DNA of 14,781 nucleotides, from the NCBI GenBank assembly GCA_938092195.1, contig CALKHD010000079.1, positions 1-14,781 of the forward strand, given 5' to 3'. Shown here one piece after another: positions 1 through 5,604 of this stretch. How positions within the stretch are numbered: the stretch's first letter is position 1; every line of letters begins with the position of its first letter. Below the pieces are notes generated by a model, which saw only the letters and a program-made list of their open reading frames with translations, did not search any database and was not told the origin of the DNA. This DNA is from an uncultured Flavobacteriales bacterium. Its GTDB lineage: Bacteria; Bacteroidota; Bacteroidia; Flavobacteriales_D; Sanyastnellaceae. The position numbers and the translations under genes were made by a program.

Positions 1-708
1 GATCACCAACAGTTTTTGGGCGACAGCATTCGGGCCATTGCTGGGGAGAAAGCTGGCATCCTCAAAGAAGGGGTGCCCTGTGTGCTGGGCATTTTGCCTC
101 CAGAGGCCAGGTCAGTGGTGTTGGAGCGTTCACTCAGGCTGAGTGTCGAAGTGCACGATGGGCTTTCTGGCGACGATCCTACAGATGAGCCAATGTGGTT
201 GTCGCGGAACCGGGCAGTGGCCCGGCGCATTTTGGCTTTGATCGATGGAGACCGCTCCACAGACGAAGGCGTGCTTTCGGCGGGACCCAGCGCGTGGGGC
301 CTTTTGGGAAGGTGGCAGTGGTGGGGACCAGATGTCTTGCTGGATTGCGCGCACAACATCGAAGGTTTGACCGAAACTGGCCGTGCATTGCGTGCGCTGA
401 ACAGGCCATTGAAATTGGTGTTCGGGACCGTGAAGGACAAAGATGTAGAAGGGGCACTGGCTTGTCTTCCTCAGGCCCAGAGCCACCATTGGTGCGCCGC
501 AGAGATTCCCCGTGCCATGCCTGTTGCGGAGTTGGCTGAAAGGGCTTCAGACTTGGGAAGAGTAGGAGTGGCTTATTCCAGCGTGGCGATGGCCCTCAAC
601 GGCGCCATGGCCGATCGCAAAGGTTCTGAGATCGCAGTGGTGCTTGGCAGTGTATTCACGGTCGGAGAAGCCCTTCAGGCGCTGAAGGCGACTGCAGGGG
701 ACACTTGA
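1..708 (+). CDS. folC: Bifunctional folylpolyglutamate synthase / dihydrofolate synthase, C-terminal part
   Basis: This is a partial gene; its 5' end lies outside the window and the frame is open from base 1. FolC adds glutamate to dihydropteroate and to reduced folates, using ATP, in the cytoplasm. The visible part begins DHQQFLGD followed by the conserved IAGEKAGILK segment of the Mur-ligase/FolC central domain. Near codon 100 come GLLGRWQ and then DCAHNIEGL, the FolC version of the DxAHNxxG motif that opens the C-terminal Rossmann-like domain. The rest (LKLVFGTVKDKD, and AVVLGSVFTVGEAL near the end) matches the family C-terminus. About 235 residues are present, a bit over half of the usual 410-430. 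The first ATG/TTG-type codon in the window (base 16) is not the real start, because homology continues upstream of it. It converges with the haloperoxidase gene, 34 bases away, with no obvious terminator hairpin between them. Identification is firm. Confidence 0.93.
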   Translation, partial: DHQQFLGDSIRAIAGEKAGILKEGVPCVLGILPPEARSVVLERSLRLSVEVHDGLSGDDPTDEPMWLSRNRAVARRILALIDGDRSTDEGVLSAGPSAWGLLGRWQWWGPDVLLDCAHNIEGLTETGRALRALNRPLKLVFGTVKDKDVEGALACLPQAQSHHWCAAEIPRAMPVAELAERASDLGRVGVAYSSVAMALNGAMADRKGSEIAVVLGSVFTVGEALQALKATAGDT

Positions 709-742
709 CCCTTCTGATTCAAGCATCACCTTGCCAGCTCCA

Positions 743-2935
743 TCACAGGCAGGTGCATCCGAAGATGCCCAAGAGGATCAACAAGTCTGTGGTTCCCACG
801 AGGTCGTCCAGGTCGATGTCGGCTGGGTGAGGACCTTGGTTTCCGAAGTTGGCCAGCATGAAGAGAACATCTTCCACGGTTTGATACCCGTCGCCATCCA
901 AGTCTCCAAGGCAACCTCCATAAGGTCCGATGCCGCAGCTGTTGCTGATGGCCCCAGAGAAATAAAAGTTGGCCATATCCACGGCTTGAGTGCCGCACAA
1001 GATGCCCATTTGGCGTCCGCGAATGTCATCTGTGACTGGGTGAATGCCGCCCCAAATCCTGGACAAACTGCACTGGTCTGAGGCGTCATAGTAAGTGGCC
1101 CATTGAAGGGTGACATCCACACTGGGTCCCACTTCGAACACGAGGAAGTCGTCTTGGGGGCAATCGAATTCGCCCATGCCTCCTGGAAAAAAGGGGTCTC
1201 CAGTGACTGCTGTCAGCACTTCAGCCGCTGAACGGCTGAACGTGGAGTGGCCTGAGACATATCCTGCAAAGGGTGGGGTGACAAAGCTGGGACGCTGATA
1301 GGGCCACCAGTTCTCGGCCAAAATCCATCCTGTACCCGCGATGTTCCCTGCGGTATCAACGGGGACTTGGAGGCCGTTCTCGGCTTCATACGTGTCGATG
1401 TAATCCGGCCCCTGCCAGGTGTAAACTTTCACCTTGCCGATGTTCTCTCCCCCTGGTCCAGCCAAACTATCGGTGTCATCCACCAATTCAATAAAGCCAG
1501 GGTACAGCGGGATTCCATTCGGGCTGTAGCTGGGCAGAGAAGGGTCCGAGGATTGCCCTTGACCGGCCAAATAACGAATGGCAGAAACGGGACGGACGTA
1601 GTCGTAATACCCCTTGACACTCCAAGCCGCGATGGCCGCATCATGCACAGCACCGCCCAAGGTGAGGTACATCTTCACTTCGTATTCAAAGGGGTCCAGC
1701 TCCTCTCCTTCGCCCATCCAGTCGTAGGTAAAGTCGGGGTGGGACATCACTTCATTGGTGATGCTAAACCAGTGGCCAGGAGGGGTCTCGCTGTCCGGAC
1801 CATCGGCCCAAAATTCTGCTAGGATGCGAGTGTAGTCCCCAAGCGGGACCAGCTGTGGGTCGTAAGGCAGCCCAGAAGAGGGGTTGATCTCATGACCTTC
1901 TCCGGCATCGCCACCCTCGAAATAGGTGTAGAAGTCACCATATTCCTGCAGGGTCTCTGGGAAGTCAGGCGAATTGCCAATGCTGGCGGGACTGACGTCC
2001 ACCATCACTCCGTTGTATGGGTCGTGGTGTGACTGCCAGATGCTCACCATGGCAAAGTGATGCTTGTACATGCTGTCTGACTCAGCGGTTTGATCGCCTC
2101 CAACGTAAACCGGCGCTCCTGGATCCAGCCACGTGGGCCACAACTCCCCATCGCGCTCGTAAATGGTCATCTGGTCATTCTCCAAAGCGAAAGGAGCGAC
2201 CCAACCCCACTCTGGACTTTGGAACGGGGGAGAACTGTCAAGGACCTGTCCAGACTGATCGACAAAACCATTGATGGCCAAGGGCTGCCAGCGGTTGGGG
2301 TCTGTGATGGTGGGGTTTCCAGGGTCGGACACCACCAGCTGGTCATTCAAAGGTTCGTAGTAGAGGTTGGTGTAGTCAAACGCTTCATTGGCGCCATCCT
2401 GAAGTCCAAAGGCAATGACCTGTTCACCAATGTAGTTGCCCAATGCTGCCGGAGAGCCAAACAGGTAATTGTTGGACGTGGTCGAAGGGTCGTAGCCCAA
2501 GGCGGTGAACAGTGAGTCAAAGCGGGCTTGAGCTGTCACCACACCTGGGGAAGATTCATAACGGTGGGTCAGCACCCGATAGGCTGCATAGGAGGCGGCT
2601 TCTCTCCGCGCACTTGGGATGTCAAGAAAGGGCAGGATGTTCTCGGGAACCCCGTCAAACTCCGCTGTGTAGCCCCCCAATGTGTTTCCGAGCAATACGG
2701 TTTCGGCCACATCATCATAGGCGGCCCAGGCATCATACATCGCAAGGGATACGTGATACAGGTTCCTCGCGTGAATGGGCGGGCGGGCGAAATCCACCCG
2801 AATTCCTTTCAACTGCACTTCAATCCATTCGAAGGCAACATCGTGTTCGGCTTCTTGAGCAAAGAACTCAGAAGGGCAACCAAACAAGGCGGTCGCCATG
2901 AAAGCTGCTAATGTAAGTATTCGACGAACCCCCAT
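743..2935 (-). CDS. Secreted vanadium-dependent haloperoxidase / PAP2-superfamily protein with dockerin-like tail
   Basis: This protein of 730 residues starts at MGVRRILTL. A longer in-frame start at 3025 is unlikely: it puts 30 non-conserved residues ahead of the signal sequence and would start upstream of the likely promoter at 2979-2986. Residues 1-26 form a signal peptide (cleavage near FAQ-EAE); Cys20 (LFGC) could instead make it a lipoprotein, though Phe is unusual in a lipobox. Residues 50-75 (HARNLYHVSLAMYDAW) resemble the helical N-terminal part of vanadium haloperoxidase-like proteins. The vanadate/phosphate-binding set is complete and correctly spaced: Lys441 and Arg448 (RPVSAIR), Ser561-Gly562-His563 (SGHSTFS), Arg626 and His632 (SRIWGGIHP). 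Such enzymes oxidise halides with peroxide or act as acid phosphatases; sequence alone does not say which. Residues 677-726 carry two EF-hand loops like a type I dockerin. The product is probably extracellular or periplasmic. The superfamily is sure, the exact reaction is not. Confidence 0.88.
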   Translation of the reverse strand: MGVRRILTLAAFMATALFGCPSEFFAQEAEHDVAFEWIEVQLKGIRVDFARPPIHARNLYHVSLAMYDAWAAYDDVAETVLLGNTLGGYTAEFDGVPENILPFLDIPSARREAASYAAYRVLTHRYESSPGVVTAQARFDSLFTALGYDPSTTSNNYLFGSPAALGNYIGEQVIAFGLQDGANEAFDYTNLYYEPLNDQLVVSDPGNPTITDPNRWQPLAINGFVDQSGQVLDSSPPFQSPEWGWVAPFALENDQMTIYERDGELWPTWLDPGAPVYVGGDQTAESDSMYKHHFAMVSIWQSHHDPYNGVMVDVSPASIGNSPDFPETLQEYGDFYTYFEGGDAGEGHEINPSSGLPYDPQLVPLGDYTRILAEFWADGPDSETPPGHWFSITNEVMSHPDFTYDWMGEGEELDPFEYEVKMYLTLGGAVHDAAIAAWSVKGYYDYVRPVSAIRYLAGQGQSSDPSLPSYSPNGIPLYPGFIELVDDTDSLAGPGGENIGKVKVYTWQGPDYIDTYEAENGLQVPVDTAGNIAGTGWILAENWWPYQRPSFVTPPFAGYVSGHSTFSRSAAEVLTAVTGDPFFPGGMGEFDCPQDDFLVFEVGPSVDVTLQWATYYDASDQCSLSRIWGGIHPVTDDIRGRQMGILCGTQAVDMANFYFSGAISNSCGIGPYGGCLGDLDGDGYQTVEDVLFMLANFGNQGPHPADIDLDDLVGTTDLLILLGIFGCTCL
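758..907 (-). other. Dockerin-like pair of EF-hand calcium loops at the C-terminus of the haloperoxidase-like protein
   Basis: Two 12-residue EF-hand-type loops lie in residues 677-726 of the protein. The first begins DLDGDGYQ (acidic residues 678, 680, 682, 689) and is followed by the helix VLFMLANFG. The second begins DIDLDDLV (706, 708, 710, 717) and is followed by LLILLGIFG. This loop-helix, loop-helix pattern is that of type I dockerin repeats. The protein ends four residues later with CTCL. No T9SS sorting domain follows, so this tail takes the place such a domain usually has. Calling it dockerin-like describes the sequence pattern; no cohesin partner is visible in the window. Confidence 0.7.
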
Positions 2936-2978
2936 TTTCAGTTGATTAAAGTCCCAAATTTCAGCATGGCCATCCTTG

Positions 2979-2986
2979 CAAAGATA
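2979..2986 (-). promoter_or_regulatory. Bacteroidota -7 box upstream of the haloperoxidase-like gene
   Basis: The minus strand reads TATCTTTG, an exact match to the Bacteroidota -7 consensus TAnnTTTG. The start codon at 2935 lies 43 bases downstream, giving a leader of roughly 35-40 bases. I see no convincing TTG box at the expected -33 distance, so the call rests on the -7 element and its position. Confidence 0.5.
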
Positions 2987-2989
2987 CAA

Positions 2990-3013
2990 GGCAATGCCCA
3001 AAGGGCCTTTGCC
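2990..3013 (-). terminator. Hairpin between tRNA-Val and the haloperoxidase promoter, possible terminator
   Basis: The arms GGCAA/TTGCC and an inner GCCC/GGGC pair enclose a 3-base loop, with a small internal bulge. The hairpin lies just upstream of the TATCTTTG box, so it could end tRNA transcription. No T-run follows on the minus strand, which makes intrinsic termination doubtful. Confidence 0.25.
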
Positions 3014-3038
3014 ATCGCCCGGCAAGGGCTACATGGCA

Positions 3039-3055
3039 TCCCCTATGCGAGGGGA
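3039..3055 (-). terminator. Short hairpin immediately 3' of tRNA-Val
   Basis: A perfect 6-bp stem (TCCCCT/AGGGGA) with a 5-base loop begins five bases after the tRNA 3' end. It may mark the end of the tRNA precursor or a termination site. There is no T-tract after it, so the function is uncertain. Confidence 0.3.
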
Positions 3056-3060
3056 ATGAG

Positions 3061-3135
3061 TGGGCGGTGAGGGACTCGAACCCCCGACCCCCTCGGTGTA
3101 AACGAGGTGCTCTGAACCAGCTGAGCTAACCGCCC
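3061..3135 (-). tRNA. tRNA-Val (anticodon TAC)
   Basis: The minus strand folds into a complete 75-base cloverleaf. The acceptor arms GGGCGGT/ACCGCCC pair fully, the D-arm is GCTC/GAGC, and the anticodon stem CCTCG/CGAGG carries the loop TTTACAC. The T-arm is GGGGG-TTCGAGT-CCCTC. Loop positions 34-36 read TAC, which decodes GUA and other valine codons by wobble. The discriminator base is A, and CCA is not encoded (CTC follows), so CCA must be added enzymatically. It is a single tRNA gene, not in a cluster. The divergent methyltransferase reading frame opens five bases upstream of its 5' end. Confidence 0.97.
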
Positions 3136-3144
3136 TAGGGATGA

Positions 3145-3152
3145 CAAAAGTA
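3145..3152 (-). promoter_or_regulatory. Bacteroidota -7 box for tRNA-Val
   Basis: The minus strand reads TACTTTTG, an exact TAnnTTTG match. It ends nine bases before the tRNA 5' end, about right for transcription starting a few bases ahead of the mature tRNA. A -33 TTG box is not clear. The element lies inside the longest possible reading frame of the divergent methyltransferase, one reason to prefer that gene's later start. Confidence 0.5.
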
Positions 3153-3173
3153 CGAACACCGAACTTGCACACC

Positions 3174-4016
3174 ATGGGGAAAACGAAGGGTTGGTCAGAT
3201 TGGGTGAGCTGGGGGTGGAAATGGGCGTTTCAACCTCGGGTTTCAGACAGCATTGACCACTGGAGAAGCGAGTTGATGGGCCACAGGAAAGCCCACAGGT
3301 CTTGGGGCTTATGGCAGGATTGGCGCAAGGATGAGCGCGCTTTGCTTCGAAGTTTGGAGGGCATCGAAGTTTTGGATTTTGGCGCAGGTTGTCCAAAGAA
3401 AGGACGCATTTCGAACGTTGAGGTTGGCCATTTGGCGAGGCGGGCAAGCTCTGATCTCCGAAAAGGGTATTGGCTCTCGGCTTCGGTAGCAGAGCGCGCG
3501 AGCGCGGGCTTGGGGCAACAACCTGTCAAAATTTTGGAGCTGGGAACGTGCCTGGGCTCGGGAGCTGCCCAATTGCTTCAGGGCTGCAATGGACGGGCCC
3601 AATATTTTGGCTTGGAGGGAAGTCCGGCACTGGCGCGCAAAACAGAGATGCGCTTAAAAAGGCAGTTTCAGCAAGCTGAAATCAGCCTGAGGGTGGGGCC
3701 CTTTTCCCAGACATTGGGTCCTGTTTTGGATGAGGTTGGACCCTTCGATTTGGTCTTCCTGGATGGCCATCATTCGGGCCGAGCATTGCTGGCGCAATGG
3801 AAATCAATCCGTCCGCATCTGGCAGAAGAGGCATTGGTGGTGGTCGATGACATTCGGTGGTCCCAAGACATGTTCGCAGCTTGGAACGAATTGGCCATGG
3901 ATCGAGGTGTGGAAACCTTGGATGTTTTTCGCATGGGCTTGCTAAAGGCAACATCGTCAGAAATCAAGGGCCTACAATCCGGGCTGGTGCGACCTCCAAG
4001 ACATTTGTGGTCCTGA
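3174..4016 (+). CDS. Class I SAM-dependent methyltransferase (O-methyltransferase-like)
   Basis: About 280 residues. The SAM-binding motif I is ILELGTCLGSG, near the middle of the protein, followed by an acidic strand-2 segment (FGLEGSPALARK). Further on is FDLVFLDGHHSG, the post-II region, and then ALVVVDDIRW, where the paired aspartates resemble the metal or substrate site of catechol-type O-methyltransferases (Methyltransf_24 group). Ahead of motif I lies IEVLDFGAG plus an HLARRASS segment; I recall the same arrangement in uncharacterised Bacteroidota methyltransferases. The frame also offers an ATG at 3141, but that codon is five bases from the opposite-strand tRNA and upstream of most of its promoter, so I prefer 3174. 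Neither start has a Shine-Dalgarno sequence. The gene is followed after 50 bases by gpmI on the same strand. The substrate is unknown. Confidence 0.82.
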   Translation: MGKTKGWSDWVSWGWKWAFQPRVSDSIDHWRSELMGHRKAHRSWGLWQDWRKDERALLRSLEGIEVLDFGAGCPKKGRISNVEVGHLARRASSDLRKGYWLSASVAERASAGLGQQPVKILELGTCLGSGAAQLLQGCNGRAQYFGLEGSPALARKTEMRLKRQFQQAEISLRVGPFSQTLGPVLDEVGPFDLVFLDGHHSGRALLAQWKSIRPHLAEEALVVVDDIRWSQDMFAAWNELAMDRGVETLDVFRMGLLKATSSEIKGLQSGLVRPPRHLWS

Positions 4017-4051
4017 ATGGATGCCGATGGCCGACAGGCCCCATCGAGGGG

Positions 4052-4059
4052 TAACTTCG
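4052..4059 (+). promoter_or_regulatory. Probable -7 box for gpmI
   Basis: TAACTTCG differs at one base from TAnnTTTG and lies seven bases before the gpmI ATG, implying a very short leader. No -33 TTG box is apparent, so gpmI might also be read through from the methyltransferase gene. Confidence 0.35.
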
Positions 4060-4066
4060 CGGTGCA

Positions 4067-5581
4067 ATGGAGCAAAAAACCGCACTCGTTATCCTCGATG
4101 GTTGGGGCCTGGGAACCCCGGACGCCAACAACGCCGTTCACACCGCAAACACCCCTTGTTTTGATGGGCTGATGCAGGACCATCCCCACGCCACGTTGGT
4201 GACCCATGGCGAACAAGTGGGCCTTCCGACTGGTCAAATGGGTAACAGTGAAGTGGGGCACTTGAACATCGGTGCCGGCCGCGTGGTCTACCAAGATTTG
4301 TTGCGCATCGATCGGGCGGTGGCCGATGGCTCTATGGCCACTGAGCCCATTCTTCAAGCAGCGCTCGCGACCGCCAAAGAGGAGGGGCGAAGGCTGCACT
4401 TCATGGGGTTGGTGAGCCGTGGTGGCGTTCACAGCCAGCAAGACCATTTGCATTCCCTTTTGCGCATCGCAGCCGATGCCGAAGTCGAGGATGTGGTGGT
4501 GCATGCATTCACCGACGGGCGGGATACAGCACCGAAGCTGGGAGCGGGATACTTGGAAGAGCTCGAGGCCGTATGCGAGGAGACCGGCGCCGCCATCGCC
4601 ACGGTGTGCGGACGATACTGGGCCATGGACCGAGATCAGCGCTGGGAAAGGGTGGCCAAGGCTTATCGATTGATGGTTCACGGTGAAGGCCAAGCTTTTG
4701 AGCATGCGCAAGAAGCCATGTCTGCGGCCTACGCTGGAGATGTGACCGATGAATTCGTAGAGCCCGCCATCATGAAGGGCGTCGATGGTCAAATCCGACC
4801 CGGAGATGTGGTGTTCTGCTTCAATTTCAGAACGGACCGTTGCCGCCAAATCACCACCGCCTTCACGCAACAGAATTTTCCAGAGCATGGCATGGCGATG
4901 GTCGATTTACACTACGTCACCATGACCAATTATGACGATCGGTTCAAGGGCATTGAAGTGCTTTACGACAAGCCCAACCTCCCCATGACATTGGGTGAGG
5001 TCGTGAGCAAAGCAGGCAAGACGCAGCTCAGGCTGGCCGAAACCGAAAAGTACCCGCATGTGACGTTCTTTTTTAGCGGGGGCAGAGAGGCTGAGTTTGA
5101 GGGAGAGCAGAGGGCTGTAGCCCCATCTCCAAAAGTGGCCACCTATGATTTGCAGCCGACCATGAGCGCCTCTGGTGTGGCCCAAGCAGCGATGGATGCC
5201 ATGGCATCAAACACGCCTCCAGATTTTGTGTGCTTGAATTTTGCCAATCCCGACATGGTTGGTCACACAGGGGTCTTTGAGGCAGTGGTGGCCGCGTGCG
5301 AAGAAACCGACCGCCAGCTGAGCCGAGTTTTGGAGGTCGGCCGGCAATCCGGTTACGCGTTCGTGGTCATTGCGGACCACGGAAATGCAGAGCTGGCTCG
5401 CAATGCTGATGGAACTCCCCATACGGCGCACACCACCAATTTGGTCCCTGTCATCGCCATTGGGGAAGGGGTGAGCCAAGTCAACTCAGGAGCGTTGGCC
5501 GATGTGGCTCCCACGGTGCTGGACCTCATGGGGATTCAGTCACCGGACGAGATGACCGGTAAATCGCTGATTCAGCGCTGA
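4067..5581 (+). CDS. gpmI: 2,3-bisphosphoglycerate-independent phosphoglycerate mutase
   Basis: A full-length protein of 504 residues, close to the usual 505-515. It interconverts 3-phosphoglycerate and 2-phosphoglycerate in cytoplasmic glycolysis and gluconeogenesis, using two metal ions (usually Mn2+) and a phosphoserine intermediate. The start ALVILDGWG supplies the first metal aspartate (Asp11). The catalytic serine is Ser61 in MGNSEVGH. The mobile phosphotransfer domain includes HAFTDGRDT. The alkaline-phosphatase-like metal ligands recur at Asp396/His400 (NPDMVGHTG), Asp437/His438 (ADHGNAE) and His455 (HTAHTTNLVP). All expected catalytic residues are visible and there is no sign of disruption. 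The ATG start fits the family N-terminus exactly. The gene converges with the adhesin-like gene, with only 11 bases between the two stops. Confidence 0.98.
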   Translation: MEQKTALVILDGWGLGTPDANNAVHTANTPCFDGLMQDHPHATLVTHGEQVGLPTGQMGNSEVGHLNIGAGRVVYQDLLRIDRAVADGSMATEPILQAALATAKEEGRRLHFMGLVSRGGVHSQQDHLHSLLRIAADAEVEDVVVHAFTDGRDTAPKLGAGYLEELEAVCEETGAAIATVCGRYWAMDRDQRWERVAKAYRLMVHGEGQAFEHAQEAMSAAYAGDVTDEFVEPAIMKGVDGQIRPGDVVFCFNFRTDRCRQITTAFTQQNFPEHGMAMVDLHYVTMTNYDDRFKGIEVLYDKPNLPMTLGEVVSKAGKTQLRLAETEKYPHVTFFFSGGREAEFEGEQRAVAPSPKVATYDLQPTMSASGVAQAAMDAMASNTPPDFVCLNFANPDMVGHTGVFEAVVAACEETDRQLSRVLEVGRQSGYAFVVIADHGNAELARNADGTPHTAHTTNLVPVIAIGEGVSQVNSGALADVAPTVLDLMGIQSPDEMTGKSLIQR

Positions 5582-5604
5582 ATTACGGCGCTTTAAAAGC
5601 GCTG
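5573..5604. repeat. Inverted repeat spanning the convergent gpmI and adhesin gene ends
   Basis: CAGCGCT at 5573-5579 is the reverse complement of AGCGCTG at 5598-5604. Inside lies a second palindrome, GCGCTTTAAAAGCGC (5588-5602). Both stop codons fall within this stretch. It could form alternative hairpins and act as a shared bidirectional transcription end, but there is no T-run outside the stem on either strand. Confidence 0.4.

Noticed and set aside
2936..3025. Longer start for the haloperoxidase-like gene (30 extra residues)
   Set aside because: The extra residues would precede the signal peptide and would start upstream of the exact -7 box at 2979-2986, so the transcript would lack that start codon.
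3770..4888. Long open frame of 372 codons on the minus strand opposite the methyltransferase and gpmI
   Set aside because: It spans two well-supported genes on the other strand, and its translation has no recognisable domain. It is a by-product of GC-rich codon use.
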